Of a stretch of DNA of 64,000 nucleotides, positions 20,730 to 31,396 are shown piece after piece. How positions within the stretch are numbered: position 1 is the stretch's first letter; each line of letters opens with the position of its first letter. A program made the translations under genes and the position numbers. The stretch lies in assembly GCF_017301335.1 (NCBI RefSeq), contig NZ_CP071247.1:2976001-3040000 (forward strand), read 5' to 3'. The stretch comes from Marinobacter salinisoli. Lineage in GTDB: Bacteria; Pseudomonadota; Gammaproteobacteria; Pseudomonadales; Oleiphilaceae. The notes under the pieces are model-generated. The model saw nothing but the letters and a program-made list of their open reading frames with translations. It had not been told where the DNA came from and did not search any database.

Positions 20730-21286
20730 GAGCGACTGGCCCTCCACGCACGCAGCCCCCAGACCAGGACGTAATGCACACCACTGAATACCGCCGAACC
20801 AGCCACCAGCAGGATACCGAAGTCGAGCACCCAGGGCTGCATGGGCAGGTCCGCCAGCAGAACAACAATGGCCAGAACCACCAATATCTGGATAAAGGTA
20901 TTGAGTTTACCGGGAAGACTGGGCTGCATATCGAAGGGTCCAATACCGTAATGATAGGCAAGCGCGCCACTGACGATTAGCAAATCACGCCCCAACACAA
21001 GCCCAAAGAGCCAAACGGGGAGCACGCCGGTCAGCGTGAGCATCAGGTAAGCTGTCAACAAAAGCGCTTTGTCGGCCAATGGATCGGCTATGGCACCAAA
21101 CCGGGAACGCCAGTTAAAGTGCCGCGCCAGAAAACCATCGCATCCATCCGTCGCTGCCGCGACCATGAAAATAAGTAAGGCCAGCCGGTAGTCTTCCGCA
21201 AGCAGAGCGCCTGCAAATGGAGCTATCAGCAAAATGCGAACAAACGTCAGGGCATTGGGAATCCAGCGCCAGCTTTGCAAACTCAC
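20726..21286 (-). CDS. CDP-alcohol phosphatidyltransferase family protein (PgsA-like)
   Basis: A 186-residue membrane enzyme with the family signature D-x2-D-G-x2-A-R-x8-G-x3-D-x3-D spanning about residues 46-72 (DGCDGFLAR, then FGAIADPLADK), which binds metal and the CDP-alcohol. Hydrophobic helices surround it. The substrate could be glycerol 3-phosphate (PgsA) or another alcohol; pseudomonads keep a second, bona fide pgsA near uvrC, so I do not assign the symbol. The start is GTG 21284-21286 with GGAGG in front. It is coupled to hda by a GTGA overlap and follows the DUF2066 gene by 21 bases. Confidence 0.9.
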   Translation of the reverse strand: MSLQSWRWIPNALTFVRILLIAPFAGALLAEDYRLALLIFMVAAATDGCDGFLARHFNWRSRFGAIADPLADKALLLTAYLMLTLTGVLPVWLFGLVLGRDLLIVSGALAYHYGIGPFDMQPSLPGKLNTFIQILVVLAIVVLLADLPMQPWVLDFGILLVAGSAVFSGVHYVLVWGLRAWRASRS

Positions 21287-21307
21287 AAAAACCCCTCCGG
21301 TACCGCC

Positions 21308-22654
21308 TTACTCTGCGTCACCCGTTCCGATGACCGAACCAGGCTGCCACCGATAATACAGCACCTGATAAAGGGATTCGAACGCCTGCTCTGCGTCTTG
21401 CTCATCGACATCGATATCCGCCGGCTGGTAAGTCACCGGAGATGCGCCCTCAGCTTCCACCGGCTCGGCATCTTCAACCGGAGCGCCGGCACTCGCCGAA
21501 CCTTCCTGCGGCTGAGCAGCTTCACCCTGCCCTACCGTCTGCGCTGACTTTTCCCGAGCGCGCAACGCAGGGACAACTTCCTGCTGCTCAAGAGGCACAA
21601 AGCGGGGATCCAGGGCAATGTATTCCTTGAGCTGGTCCAGCTCACCAGAAAACGCGACACGCAGGGTAATCTGCTGCTCTTTCAACCGGGTAGCACTGAC
21701 CCCGGTTACCGGGGTGAGACCCTGAAGAACCTTGGTTACCGCACCATAATCCGCCAGCGAATTTACCCCTCGCAACACCAGGTCAACCTGGGGAGACTCA
21801 CCGACATCCGCGGCCGACACGGCGTAGCGGCTAGCGTAGAGATCCGCCCAGCGATGAACCACTTCCCGGGCCAACGCTTCCGGCGTTTGCGCCGTCACCG
21901 ACTGCTCCGCCGCATCAAGCCCCATACCCTCGAATACCCACCCGGCACGCCAGGCACCGCCACTGCGGTTAACCCGCACCAGAGCAATGACATCGTGATC
22001 CAGACTGTCGGAAGCATTCTGGATGCGGCCAATGAACTGCCCCCAGAGGTCAGACATCAATTCCCGGTTTCCGCGGTAGAGTTCCGGCGGCAGAGCCACC
22101 GGCAGCCCACGATCCCGTGCGGCCTGTTCAAATGCCTGGCGCCAGGCAATCGCCGGCATGGCAGGGTTCGCATCAGGCGATACTGAACTGTTGGTGAGCA
22201 GAGTCCGGGCACCACGATCTTCGACTGCCACCCAGGCCAGTGTCAGCGGCCGGTTAGCGCCCCAGACGGGTGCATCGATCGAGGCCAGTGCCTGATTGAC
22301 ACCAACGGCACCGAAAGACATCTGAAGCCGATCGCCCCCGTCCTGATTACTGAAAAACTGGTACGACAACAGCAGGGATTCAGCGTTCGCCAATAATGGT
22401 TCAATACCCTCCCGCTCCAACACATCCCTGGAGCCGGATACACGCACGAATACCTGTGCGAGTCCATCGGCATAGCCAACCGCCAGCTGCTGGGGCGAGG
22501 AACCATTGACCGGAACTTCGACCGAGTAGAGGCCGGGGACGGTCACTGCCGAGGCCGGCAGCCCAAATGCAGCGAACAAAACGCTTACGACGGCTACCCG
22601 GGTAAGCAGTTTGCGAAAATAGGCTGAAAGTGGTCCTGATCGAGATACAGACAT
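21308..22654 (-). CDS. DUF2066 domain exported protein
   Basis: A 448-residue protein from ATG 22652-22654. The N-terminus has basic residues, a hydrophobic core (VAVVSVLFAAFGLPASA) and a likely Sec cleavage near residue 36. DUF2066 is recognised from LYSVEVPVNG, AYADGLAQVFVRVSGSRDVL-like text and later QALASIDAPVWG. The C-terminal 60 residues are acidic and Ala/Glu-rich and probably disordered. Its place between purM and hda is conserved in pseudomonads. The function is unknown. A longer frame to 22753 is rejected because it removes the clean signal peptide. Confidence 0.85.
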   Translation of the reverse strand: MSVSRSGPLSAYFRKLLTRVAVVSVLFAAFGLPASAVTVPGLYSVEVPVNGSSPQQLAVGYADGLAQVFVRVSGSRDVLEREGIEPLLANAESLLLSYQFFSNQDGGDRLQMSFGAVGVNQALASIDAPVWGANRPLTLAWVAVEDRGARTLLTNSSVSPDANPAMPAIAWRQAFEQAARDRGLPVALPPELYRGNRELMSDLWGQFIGRIQNASDSLDHDVIALVRVNRSGGAWRAGWVFEGMGLDAAEQSVTAQTPEALAREVVHRWADLYASRYAVSAADVGESPQVDLVLRGVNSLADYGAVTKVLQGLTPVTGVSATRLKEQQITLRVAFSGELDQLKEYIALDPRFVPLEQQEVVPALRAREKSAQTVGQGEAAQPQEGSASAGAPVEDAEPVEAEGASPVTYQPADIDVDEQDAEQAFESLYQVLYYRWQPGSVIGTGDAE

Positions 22655-22795
22655 GAAATACCCTGGTGTTCGGATGAATGGCGCATAGGATACACCATGG
22701 CCCAAAGTGTGAGTAGCGAACGGCGTTCCCGGAACCGCAATATTGCCAGCCACTTGCCCCCTCGCAAAGCCCCTTTAAACTAAGCTCAAATACAT

Positions 22796-22824
22796 TTGGC
22801 CCCCCATCCCGCAACTGGTAAAAT
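22796..22824 (+). promoter_or_regulatory. sigma-70-type promoter of purM
   Basis: TTGGCC (22796-22801), exactly 17 bases, TAAAAT (22819-22824). Initiation near 22831 leaves a leader of about 35 bases. No PurR-type palindrome (ACGCAAACGTTTGCGT) is seen around it. Confidence 0.6.
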
Positions 22825-22865
22825 TCGCCGCCTACTTTTCTATTGCCAACGGTTAATGATTCCCC

Positions 22866-23930
22866 ATGAGCGAACAGAAGCCCTCCCTTACCTACCGTGA
22901 TGCCGGTGTCGACATTGATGCTGGTAACGAACTCGTCCACCGGATCAAAGACACGGCCAAGCGCACGCGTCGCCCGGAAGTGCTTGGAGGTCTGGGCGGC
23001 TTCGGAGCCATGGTCTCCCTCCCGGCAGGCTACAAAGAGCCGGTACTGGTTTCCGGAACCGACGGCGTTGGCACCAAACTTCGCCTCGCCATGCAACTGC
23101 AGAAGCACGACAGCATCGGCATCGATCTGGTCGCCATGTGCGTGAACGACCTGGTGGTTGGCGGCGCAGAGCCGCTGTTCTTCCTGGATTACTACGCCAC
23201 CGGAAAACTGAACGTGGATGTCGCCGCCCAGGTGGTCGACGGCATCGGCACTGGCTGTGAGCAGGCCGGCTGCGCACTGGTTGGCGGTGAAACCGCCGAG
23301 ATGCCAGGCATGTACGAGGGCGACGATTACGATCTGGCCGGCTTCTGCGTCGGCGTCGCCGAGCGCAGCGAAATCATCGACGGCAGCCGTGTGCAGGCCG
23401 GCGACGCCCTGATTGCGCTGGGCTCATCCGGCCCGCACTCCAATGGCTATTCACTGATCCGCAAAATCATTGATGTCAGCAACGCTGACCTGAGCCAGCC
23501 CATGGGTGATGTTACGCTGGCCGAGGCGCTGATGGCCCCGACCCGTATCTACGTCAAGAACCTGCTGGAACTGATTCGCAAGGTTGACGTTCGCGCGCTG
23601 TCCCACATCACCGGCGGCGGCCTGCCGGAGAATATCCCCCGGGTACTGCCAGAAGGCACGATTGCTGCCATCGACACCGAGAGCTGGACTCTGCCGCCTG
23701 TATTCCAGTGGCTGAAAGACGCCGGTGGCGTCGCCAGCGAAGAAATGTACCGCACCTTCAACTGTGGCGTGGGCATGATTGTTTGTGTACCGGCCGCCCA
23801 GAAAGAGCAGGCACTCGAGGCACTCGCCGAGCTGGGTGAAAAAGCCTGGCAGGTAGGCGTGATCGAAGCCGCCGAAGACTCGGGGGCCGATGCCGCTGTC
23901 CGTTACGCTCCAGGATTGCTCACGGCATGA
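22866..23930 (+). CDS. purM: phosphoribosylformylglycinamidine cyclo-ligase
   Basis: AIR synthetase, the fifth step of purine synthesis, closing the imidazole ring with ATP. The 354-residue product has the family hallmarks [16 protein letters not shown] at the N-terminus, ATP-binding [10 protein letters not shown] and [25 protein letters not shown], and [14 protein letters not shown]. Length matches E. coli (345 aa). The next step gene purN overlaps by four bases (ATGA), so the two are co-translated. Confidence 0.98.
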   Translation: MSEQKPSLTYRDAGVDIDAGNELVHRIKDTAKRTRRPEVLGGLGGFGAMVSLPAGYKEPVLVSGTDGVGTKLRLAMQLQKHDSIGIDLVAMCVNDLVVGGAEPLFFLDYYATGKLNVDVAAQVVDGIGTGCEQAGCALVGGETAEMPGMYEGDDYDLAGFCVGVAERSEIIDGSRVQAGDALIALGSSGPHSNGYSLIRKIIDVSNADLSQPMGDVTLAEALMAPTRIYVKNLLELIRKVDVRALSHITGGGLPENIPRVLPEGTIAAIDTESWTLPPVFQWLKDAGGVASEEMYRTFNCGVGMIVCVPAAQKEQALEALAELGEKAWQVGVIEAAEDSGADAAVRYAPGLLTA

Positions 23931-24589
23931 AGGCAGATCCAGCACCCCAGCCGCGCATTGTGATTCTGGCGTCCGGCAACGGATCCAACCTTCAGGCGCT
24001 GATCAGCGCTTCCCAGGAACGCGACTTCCCGGGGAAAATCGTTGCGGTTGGCTGCAACCGCCCCCAGGCATTCGCTCTGGAGCGGGCGGCACAGGCCAAC
24101 ATCGAAACGTTCGTGGTAGATCACACCAAGTACGACACCCGAGACGACTTCGACCGCGCACTGATGGTGGAAATCCTCCGCCACAACCCGGATCTGATCG
24201 TGCTTGCCGGCTTCATGCGCATCCTGACCACCGACTTCGTGCGAGCATTCCGCGGCAAGCTGCTGAACGTTCACCCGTCGCTGTTACCCAAGTACACCGG
24301 CCTGAACACCCACCAGAGGGCGCTGGATGCCGGCGATGCCATTCACGGAACATCGATCCATTTTGTTACCGAAGAGCTCGACGGTGGCCCGGTGATTGCC
24401 CAGGCAGAGGTGCAAATCAAGCCGGGCGACACCGCCGAGACACTGGCGGAACGGGTTCAGGCAAAAGAGCACCTTCTTTACCCCATCGTGGTTCGTTGGC
24501 TCTGCGAAGGGCGCGTTCAGCTCGGCAGCGATTTCGTGCTGTTTGACGGCGAGCTCCTGAAAACCCCATCACGGCTTCCTGATAACTGA
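23927..24589 (+). CDS. purN: phosphoribosylglycinamide formyltransferase
   Basis: Transfers formyl from 10-formyltetrahydrofolate to GAR in purine synthesis. The phosphate-binding loop [12 protein letters not shown] is near the N-terminus, and the catalytic segment [20 protein letters not shown] follows around residues 113-132, with the paired Asp in [11 protein letters not shown]. The 220 residues include a few more at the N-terminus than E. coli (212). Its ATG overlaps the purM stop. DUF3108 follows after 86 bases. Confidence 0.97.
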   Translation: MKADPAPQPRIVILASGNGSNLQALISASQERDFPGKIVAVGCNRPQAFALERAAQANIETFVVDHTKYDTRDDFDRALMVEILRHNPDLIVLAGFMRILTTDFVRAFRGKLLNVHPSLLPKYTGLNTHQRALDAGDAIHGTSIHFVTEELDGGPVIAQAEVQIKPGDTAETLAERVQAKEHLLYPIVVRWLCEGRVQLGSDFVLFDGELLKTPSRLPDN

Positions 24590-24675
24590 TTCCCAGCCTG
24601 AACGGATTGTCATCCCTTCCAGTGTGGTAACCCGCTAAACTGTCGCTATCTGAGACAGCTTTGGGGTTATCACAC

Positions 24676-25422
24676 ATGGATTCGTATCGTTCACCCTCTC
24701 AACTGCTGCCCCGCCCCGGTGCCTGGGTCATTATTGCTGCCTGCACTGTCACACCGGCCATGTCCGGGGCCGATCCTCACAGCGAACTCCTGCCCTATGA
24801 GGTCACGTATACCGCCTCGATGAACAAGGGTATCGCCATCGACGGAACCGCAACGCGCACACTAACCCCGCGAGACGATGGCACCTGGCTGTACCGGACC
24901 GACGTGGATTCTTTCATCGCAGAAATCAATGAATCGCTGATTCTCCGCTGGGAGAACAATCGCGTTATCCCGCTGAGTTACCGCTACAAACTGTCCGGCT
25001 TTTTGATCAAGGATCGAAAGGAATCCATTGATTTCAACTGGGAAGCCGGCACAGCCACGGGCGAGTACCGAAAAAAGCGCTTTACTCTGGAACTTGAGGA
25101 AGGAGCCCTGGATCCATTGGGCCTGCAGCTCCAGCTGAGCCAGGATATTCGGCGCGGCTTGCGCGAGATGACCTACCGGGTTGTCGATGGCAGAAGCTAC
25201 GACACGGACCGTTTCGCCGTCATCGATGAGGAGCCCCTGGAGACATCGAACGGAGCCGTCTCGACCCTGAAGGCCGAAAAAATACGCGAGGAGAGCTCCA
25301 AACGGGAAACACTCATGTGGTTCGCGCCGGAACAGGATTATCTGCTAATCCGGCTCCGGCAGGTAGAACCCGACGGCAGCAGTTACGAGCTAAAACTGTC
25401 CAAATCCGAGGTGGGACACTAG
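24676..25422 (+). CDS. DUF3108 domain exported protein
   Basis: A 248-residue protein from ATG 24676 with a likely signal peptide (hydrophobic stretch GAWVIIAACTVTPAMSGA, cleavage near residue 31). The mature part matches DUF3108: LPYEVTYTASMNKGIAIDG, WLYRTDVDSF and an all-beta pattern, probably periplasmic. It lies after purN as in pseudomonads; function unknown. A TTG five codons earlier is possible. Its TAG stop and the TAG stop of convergent avtA share the palindrome CTAG at 25419-25422. Confidence 0.85.
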   Translation: MDSYRSPSQLLPRPGAWVIIAACTVTPAMSGADPHSELLPYEVTYTASMNKGIAIDGTATRTLTPRDDGTWLYRTDVDSFIAEINESLILRWENNRVIPLSYRYKLSGFLIKDRKESIDFNWEAGTATGEYRKKRFTLELEEGALDPLGLQLQLSQDIRRGLREMTYRVVDGRSYDTDRFAVIDEEPLETSNGAVSTLKAEKIREESSKRETLMWFAPEQDYLLIRLRQVEPDGSSYELKLSKSEVGH

Positions 25423-26696
25423 ACCGCGCCCCGGAACTCGGCCCACACCTGCTTGACCTCGTCGGCAATGATCCGGAGCCCTTCCTCCACGCGATCATCG
25501 TCCTGGGAATAGGTCACCCGCAGGCACTCATGCCGGTGGCGCCAGCCATCGTCCGGCAATCCGGGGAAGAAGTAGTGGCCCGACACGACCAGGACACCCC
25601 TCGCCTTGAGCCGCTGATACAACTCCAGACTGGTAATCGGCAGGTCCGGGAACCAGAGCCAGAGGAACATAGCCCCTTCCGGCTTATGAATGTACCAGCG
25701 GCAAGCACCGTCCCCCATCGCCTGATGGAAAACAGCCACCGCCTTTTCCATCTTCTTGCGATAAAACGGACAGACCACGTCCCGACTCAGACTCAGGATT
25801 TCTCCGGAGCGCACCAGCGGCCCTGCCAGCATGGCGCCAAAACTGCCCGTAGCCAGGTTCATGATAGCGTTGATGCCAGACAGGGCCTTAATCACCGGCT
25901 TGGCCGCAATCACGATACCGGTACGCGCCGCCGGCAATCCAAGCTTGGAGAGACTCAGGCACAGGATGATCTGCTCGTTCCAGGTCGGCTTGGCATCAAC
26001 AAACAGCAGACTCGGGAACGGAGTACCGTAGGCGCCATCCACAATCAGCGGCACATCATGCTCTCGGGCCAAGCCTTCCAGGCGCGCCAGCTCGTCATCG
26101 GTAACAACGTTACCGGTCGGGTTAGTGGGGCGTGACACGCAGATGGCGCCAGTTTCACCCGTTACTTCGACGGCATCGAAGTCGACACGGTACTTGAACT
26201 CATGCGCGTCCGTGAAGGAAATATCTGGCTGAACGGCATGGAACAGACCGGGCTCAATTCCGGCATCGGCGTAGCCGATGTATTCCGGCGCCAGTGGCAG
26301 CAGAATGTGCTTGCGCTGGCCGTTGCCGTAGTCACCGGCAAACATGTTAAACAACATGAAAAACGCTGCCTGACTACCATTGGTCAGGGCGATATTGTCT
26401 GGCTCGAGGCCCCAGCCGTACTCCCGGTTGAGCAAGTCCGCCAGCGCTGCAATAAACTGCTTTTCCCCCTGGGGCGGATCATAGATTCCAACCAGCCGGC
26501 GCACATCCTGATCACTGGTGCTTAGCTCCGCCAGAATGGACTGAATCCGTTGCTGCACCTCGGGAATGTGCCCCGGATTACCGCCGCCCATCATGATCAT
26601 GTCATCGCCAGAGGCCATGGCATTACCCAAGTCGTCCATCAGCGAGGTAATACCGGCGTCGGCGGTGAATTTGCGCCCAAAGGCAGAGAGTTTCAT
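25419..26696 (-). CDS. avtA: valine--pyruvate aminotransferase
   Basis: A PLP-dependent class I/II aminotransferase exchanging amino groups between valine and pyruvate. From ATG 26694-26696 (MKLSAFGRKFTADAGI) it has 425 residues, near the 417 of E. coli AvtA. The PLP lysine lies in LCLSLSKLGLPAARTG. GGGNPGHIPEV near the N-terminus, SRPTNPTGNV and the final RVTYSQDD also fit AvtA. A TTG three codons upstream is the only alternative. It is convergent with the DUF3108 gene with overlapping stop codons. Confidence 0.93.
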   Translation of the reverse strand: MKLSAFGRKFTADAGITSLMDDLGNAMASGDDMIMMGGGNPGHIPEVQQRIQSILAELSTSDQDVRRLVGIYDPPQGEKQFIAALADLLNREYGWGLEPDNIALTNGSQAAFFMLFNMFAGDYGNGQRKHILLPLAPEYIGYADAGIEPGLFHAVQPDISFTDAHEFKYRVDFDAVEVTGETGAICVSRPTNPTGNVVTDDELARLEGLAREHDVPLIVDGAYGTPFPSLLFVDAKPTWNEQIILCLSLSKLGLPAARTGIVIAAKPVIKALSGINAIMNLATGSFGAMLAGPLVRSGEILSLSRDVVCPFYRKKMEKAVAVFHQAMGDGACRWYIHKPEGAMFLWLWFPDLPITSLELYQRLKARGVLVVSGHYFFPGLPDDGWRHRHECLRVTYSQDDDRVEEGLRIIADEVKQVWAEFRGAV

Positions 26697-26763
26697 GGCA
26701 AACAACCTGTAACCACACCAGATGAATTAAAAAAACAGGACTGCTGAAAGTGTAGACTCAGGA

Positions 26764-27363
26764 TTAATCTCCGAGTGCGATCCCGAGATTACTGACCCCG
26801 CCGTTGACCGCATCCCCCCTGAGCTTTTCGATGAACGATTCGGTCGGCGTCCGCTGGCGCTTGAGCGACAGCACCAGGTCACGCTGGAAGGCCTTGTCTT
26901 CTTTGATCAGCGGGTGATGGTCCAGCAGACGCACGAGTTCATCGTTATCCAGCTCATCGCCTTCGGAGACTTCGATAAAGCTCACCACGGTGGCCGTGGC
27001 CAACCGGGAAGCATCGCTGGCACGATGGCGTGATGGGTTCAGGCGGTTCAGCAACGCCTGCTCCAGCAACTGACAGAAATCGAATGCCGGGTAGACACCG
27101 TAGGCGTCGTAAGCCTCCACGTCCGGAGACAGCCCCTCAAGTTTGACAAGCAGTTGAGGAATGGTGGCTTCGCCGGAATCGTCCTGCAGCAGATCCCAGC
27201 TGATATCCAGCAGCTGCCGCATCTTGGCACCGGTTTTGAGGCCAACAGCGTCCGCGAACAAGGCGTAGTTGGGGAAGGAGCGCTCGGCAAGCGCCAACAG
27301 GAAGGCGCATTCGCGCCATCCCTGCAGCTGTGAAACGGCTTTAATGAACTGGTTGGCGTTCAT
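26764..27363 (-). CDS. yjaG: DUF416 (YjaG) family protein
   Basis: A 199-residue soluble protein of the DUF416/YjaG family: [40 protein letters not shown] and AYPAFDFC-type core ([18 protein letters not shown]). Mostly helical with no catalytic motif I know. The ATG at 27361-27363 overlaps the dcd stop codon (ATGA), which fixes the start and implies coupling; an upstream extension to 27432 inside dcd is rejected. Biochemical function unknown. Confidence 0.87.
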   Translation of the reverse strand: MNANQFIKAVSQLQGWRECAFLLALAERSFPNYALFADAVGLKTGAKMRQLLDISWDLLQDDSGEATIPQLLVKLEGLSPDVEAYDAYGVYPAFDFCQLLEQALLNRLNPSRHRASDASRLATATVVSFIEVSEGDELDNDELVRLLDHHPLIKEDKAFQRDLVLSLKRQRTPTESFIEKLRGDAVNGGVSNLGIALGD

Positions 27364-27926
27364 GTCCGGGGCAATGTTACGCCGGTCTGCCCCAGGTATT
27401 TGCCGCCACGATCCTTGTAGCTGGTTTCGCACACTTCGTCGGATTCGAAAAACAACATCTGGGCCACACCCTCGTTGGCGTAGATTTTCGCCGGCAGGTT
27501 AGTGGTATTGGAAAACTCCAGAGTCACCTGCCCTTCCCATTCCGGCTCCAGCGGCGTGACGTTCACGATGATGCCACAACGAGCGTAGGTCGACTTGCCC
27601 AGACAGATGGTGAGCACGTTACGGGGAATACGGAAGTACTCCACAGTGCGCGCCAGTGCGAACGAGTTTGGCGGAATGATGCAGACATCACCGGTGTAAT
27701 TGACAAAGCTGTTCTCATCGAAGTTCTTCGGATCCACCGTGGCTGAGTGCACGTTGGTGAAGATCTTGAACTCATTGCTGCAGCGCACGTCGTAGCCGTA
27801 GCTGGAAGTACCGTAGGAGATAACCCGGCCTTTCTCGGACTCACGGACCTGGCCGTATTCAAACGGCTCAATCATGCCCTGCTGCTCGGACATCCGGCGA
27901 ATCCACTTATCGGATTTGATGCTCAT
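27360..27926 (-). CDS. dcd: dCTP deaminase
   Basis: Deaminates dCTP to dUTP, the precursor supply for dTTP in gram-negative bacteria. The 188-residue product shows [19 protein letters not shown] and [17 protein letters not shown]; the latter carries the catalytic Glu, and [12 protein letters not shown] closes the trimer site. Length equals that of E. coli homologues (193). It is followed by the coupled DUF416 gene and preceded, 112 bases away, by apbC; the gap holds a palindrome over a possible promoter. Confidence 0.97.
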   Translation of the reverse strand: MSIKSDKWIRRMSEQQGMIEPFEYGQVRESEKGRVISYGTSSYGYDVRCSNEFKIFTNVHSATVDPKNFDENSFVNYTGDVCIIPPNSFALARTVEYFRIPRNVLTICLGKSTYARCGIIVNVTPLEPEWEGQVTLEFSNTTNLPAKIYANEGVAQMLFFESDEVCETSYKDRGGKYLGQTGVTLPRT

Positions 27927-27977
27927 TGGTAGAAATCTCGTTCCACTTGAAAAATTGAGGCGTAGTTTACCCGTTAC

Positions 27978-28012
27978 TCGACAGCCTGTCGAAGGTGCGA
28001 AATCCGCGCACC
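27978..28012. promoter_or_regulatory. two dyads and a candidate promoter before dcd
   Basis: A perfect palindrome TCGACAG-C-CTGTCGA lies at 27978-27992, and GGTGCG (27994-27999) pairs with CGCACC (28007-28012). Read on the minus strand, the palindrome overlaps a -35-like TTCGAC, followed after 18 bases by TAAACT. Neither dyad is followed by a T-run, so intrinsic termination of apbC is unlikely. The palindrome could be an operator; the regulator is unknown. Confidence 0.45.
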
Positions 28013-28038
28013 CCCGCCCATGACCGGCACTTCAGCGG

Positions 28039-29139
28039 TCAGTGTTCAGTCACCGAAACACTGGCGATCGAACCGCCCAGATTGCGCTCCCGGGTCGACA
28101 GCTGGGCGCCCACGCGACGGGCAATATCCCGATAGCGGCGGGCGACTTCGGAATCCGGCTCCGCAACCACGGACGGGGTTCCGCCATCGGTCTGCTCACG
28201 GATGGTCATGTGCAGCGGCAACTGACCCAGCAGCTCGGTGTCGTACTCTTCGGCAATCCGTTCTCCGCCGCCGTGGCCGAACAGCGGTTCTTCGTGGCCA
28301 CAGTTGCTGCAAATATGAACGCTCATGTTCTCAACCACACCCAGCACCGGGATATCGACCTTGCGGAACATCTCAATCCCTTTCTTGCCATCCAGCAGCG
28401 CGATGTCCTGCGGGGTGGTCACAATGACGGCACCAGTTACCGGAACTTTCTGCGCCAGAGTCAGCTGGATATCCCCGGTGCCCGGCGGCATATCGACGAT
28501 CAGGTAGTCAAGCTCGTCCCACAGAGTTTGTTGTAACAGCTGAAGCACCGCACCGCTTACCATGGGCCCCCGCCAGACCATAGGGGTCTTTTCGGTCACC
28601 ACGAAAGCCATCGAGTTGGCCTGCAGGCCGTGCACCGGCATCGGCACGAAATATTTGTTCTCGCGGGTGTCCGGGCGCTTGCCTTCGGGAACCCCGAGCA
28701 TCATGCCAATACTGGGGCCGTAGATATCGGCATCCAGGATACCAACCCGGGCACCCTCGGCCTGCAGTGCCAGGGCAAGATTCACCGCGGTTGTGGATTT
28801 TCCAACCCCGCCTTTACCCGAGGCCACAGCAATAATGTTTTTCACGCCCGGAACCGAAGGGAGATCCTTCTGCACTTTATAGGAATGAATCTTCTGCCCC
28901 ACCTGAACGTCCGCACTTTCCACACCATCAACGTTTTCAAGCGCCACAGACACCAACTGCCTGAGCGCACCGGCAATACCCGCGGACGGGTACGGCAGTT
29001 CGACCACCAGAGTCACCTGCCCGGAATCGTCGGCCTGCAGGGATTTAACAGCACCAAGATCGTACAAGTCTTTTCCAAGGTACGGGTCACGGTATTCTTT
29101 GATCGCCGCCTGCAGGGCCTGCTCTGAAATCTGTGTCAT
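28039..29139 (-). CDS. apbC: Mrp/ApbC iron-sulfur cluster carrier ATPase
   Basis: A 366-residue NBP35/Mrp ATPase that carries Fe-S clusters to target proteins. The N-terminal 90 residues form an MIP18 (DUF59) domain. The deviant Walker A GKGGVGKSTTAVN is near residue 110, and the cluster-binding pair CSNC (ICSNCGHEEPLFGHGG) is near residue 275. GGAGA precedes the ATG. It diverges from metG, a placement shared with pseudomonads and enterobacteria. Confidence 0.95.
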   Translation of the reverse strand: MTQISEQALQAAIKEYRDPYLGKDLYDLGAVKSLQADDSGQVTLVVELPYPSAGIAGALRQLVSVALENVDGVESADVQVGQKIHSYKVQKDLPSVPGVKNIIAVASGKGGVGKSTTAVNLALALQAEGARVGILDADIYGPSIGMMLGVPEGKRPDTRENKYFVPMPVHGLQANSMAFVVTEKTPMVWRGPMVSGAVLQLLQQTLWDELDYLIVDMPPGTGDIQLTLAQKVPVTGAVIVTTPQDIALLDGKKGIEMFRKVDIPVLGVVENMSVHICSNCGHEEPLFGHGGGERIAEEYDTELLGQLPLHMTIREQTDGGTPSVVAEPDSEVARRYRDIARRVGAQLSTRERNLGGSIASVSVTEH

Positions 29140-29336
29140 CGGGGTCTCCGAAAGTAACTTAAACGGTGTTCCGGCGCTTTGAAGAGAACGGCTTGGGACC
29201 GATTATCGACCGTTCCATGCTTCCAATGTTAAGGAAACCGGTGATCTGGGTGAAAATTATCTGGGCGGAAGGTATCATTTGTGCCCGTTTCTGACCACAC
29301 AACCCCCTATTTTCTGAAGAAAGGTTCGGACACACC

Positions 29337-31370
29337 ATGACGCAAGCGAGTGCAAAGCAACAGCGCGACATTCTGGTTACCAGCGCCCTGCCCTACGCCA
29401 ACGGCCCGATTCACCTGGGTCACCTGCTGGAATACATTCAGACCGACATCTGGGTGCGTTACCAGAAAATGCGGGGCCAGAACTGTTACTACGTTTGCGC
29501 CGACGACGCCCATGGCACCGCAATCATGCTGCGAGCCGAGCGTGAGGGCATTACCGCCGAGCAGCTGATTGATCGGATTCGTGATGAACACCAGCAGGAC
29601 TTCGCCGGTTTCCACATTCGTTTCGACAATTATTACACCACCCACTCGGAAGAAAACCGCCAGTTCTCGGAGTACATCTACCGCCAGCTGCAGGAAAACG
29701 GTCACATTGCCACGCGCAAGATCACCCAGTCCTACGACCCTGAAAAGAAGATGTTCCTTGCGGACCGCTTCATCAAGGGCACCTGCCCGAAATGCAAGAC
29801 CGAAGACCAGTACGGCGACAACTGCGAGGCCTGTGGCGCCACCTACACACCGGCCGAGCTGATTAACCCGGTTTCTGCTGTGTCCGGTGCCACGCCCATC
29901 GAGAAAGAATCCGAGCATTATTTCTTCAAACTGCCGGACTTCGCCGACTTCCTGGCCAACTGGACCCGCAGTGGCACGCTTCAGCCACAGGTCGCGAACA
30001 AGCTGGCCGAATGGCTGGAGGCCGGGCTCCAGGAATGGGATATCTCCCGTGATGCGCCCTACTTCGGCTTCGAAATCCCGGATGCGCCGGGCAAGTATTT
30101 CTATGTCTGGCTGGACGCCCCGATCGGCTACCTGGCCAGCTTCAAGAACCTGTGCAATCGCGAAGGTATCGACTTCGAGCACTTCTGGAAGAAAGACTCG
30201 TCTGCCGAGGTGTACCATTTCATCGGCAAGGACATCATCAACTTCCACGCCCTGTTCTGGCCATCCATGCTGCACGATGCCGGCTTCCGGACCCCAAGCG
30301 CGGTCTGGGCCCACGGCTTTGTCACTGTCAATGGCAAGAAGATGTCCAAGTCCCGCGGCACCTTCATTATGGCCCGCACCTATCTGGACCACCTGAACCC
30401 GGAATATCTGCGCTATTACTTTGCCGCCAAGCTGACCAGCGGCGTCGATGACATGGACCTGAACCTGGAGGACTTCGCCGCACGCGTGAACTCCGACCTG
30501 GTCGGAAAAGTGGTTAACATTGCCAGCCGCAGCGCCGGTTTCATCACCAAGCGCTTCGATGGCCAACTGGGCCAGGTTACGGAACTTGAACGGCTGCGCG
30601 CCTTTGTCGATGCCGGTAAAGAAATCGAGGAGCTCTACGAAGCCCGCGAATTCGGCCGCGCCATGCGCCGCATCATGGAAATGGCCGATATCGCCAACCA
30701 GTATGTAAATGATGAGCAGCCGTGGGTTATTGCCAAGCAGGAGGGTCAGGATGACAAGCTGCAGGCCATCTGCACCAACGCCATCAACATGTTCCGCCTG
30801 CTGATGACTTACCTGGCACCGGTGTTGCCGAAAACGGCCGAGGCATCCGAACACTTCCTGAGCGCCAAGCTGGACTGGAACAACCGGGATCAGCTGCTGG
30901 AAAATCACCACATCAACAAATTCACGCCATTGATGAGCCGTGTCGACATGAGCCAGATTGAGAAAATGCTGGAGGATTCAAAGGAAGAGTTGCCCGCGCC
31001 GGCCCAGCAGCCTGAAAAGGAAAGCAACCTCGAGCCGGTCGCTGGCGAAATCGAATTTGGCGATTTTGCCAAAGTAGACCTTCGCGTCGCCAAGATCGTC
31101 AAAGCCGAGCATGTAGAGGGTGCCGACAAACTGCTGCGCCTGACTCTGGACATCGGCCTCGGCGACAGGAACGTGTTTGCGGGCATCAAATCCGCCTACC
31201 AACCGGAGGATCTGGAAGGCCGGTTAACGGTCATGGTGGCCAATCTGAAACCACGCAAGATGAAGTTTGGCCTGTCCGAAGGCATGGTTCTGGCGGCCGG
31301 CCCCGGCGGCAAGGACATTTTCATCCTGTCACCGGATTCCGGCGCCACACCCGGCATGCGGATTATGTAA
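29337..31370 (+). CDS. metG: methionyl-tRNA synthetase
   Basis: A class I synthetase that charges tRNA-Met. The 677-residue product has HLGH at residues 26-29, a zinc knuckle with CPKC and CEAC near residues 145-162, and KMSKS at residues 335-339, followed by the anticodon-binding helices. The C-terminal domain from about residue 570 ([20 protein letters not shown]) is the Trbp111/EMAPII-like tRNA-binding and dimerisation module. Length equals that of E. coli (677). rsxA follows after 26 bases. Confidence 0.98.
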   Translation: MTQASAKQQRDILVTSALPYANGPIHLGHLLEYIQTDIWVRYQKMRGQNCYYVCADDAHGTAIMLRAEREGITAEQLIDRIRDEHQQDFAGFHIRFDNYYTTHSEENRQFSEYIYRQLQENGHIATRKITQSYDPEKKMFLADRFIKGTCPKCKTEDQYGDNCEACGATYTPAELINPVSAVSGATPIEKESEHYFFKLPDFADFLANWTRSGTLQPQVANKLAEWLEAGLQEWDISRDAPYFGFEIPDAPGKYFYVWLDAPIGYLASFKNLCNREGIDFEHFWKKDSSAEVYHFIGKDIINFHALFWPSMLHDAGFRTPSAVWAHGFVTVNGKKMSKSRGTFIMARTYLDHLNPEYLRYYFAAKLTSGVDDMDLNLEDFAARVNSDLVGKVVNIASRSAGFITKRFDGQLGQVTELERLRAFVDAGKEIEELYEAREFGRAMRRIMEMADIANQYVNDEQPWVIAKQEGQDDKLQAICTNAINMFRLLMTYLAPVLPKTAEASEHFLSAKLDWNNRDQLLENHHINKFTPLMSRVDMSQIEKMLEDSKEELPAPAQQPEKESNLEPVAGEIEFGDFAKVDLRVAKIVKAEHVEGADKLLRLTLDIGLGDRNVFAGIKSAYQPEDLEGRLTVMVANLKPRKMKFGLSEGMVLAAGPGGKDIFILSPDSGATPGMRIM

Positions 31371-31396
31371 CTGACTGGCGAGGCTGAGCAGTACCG

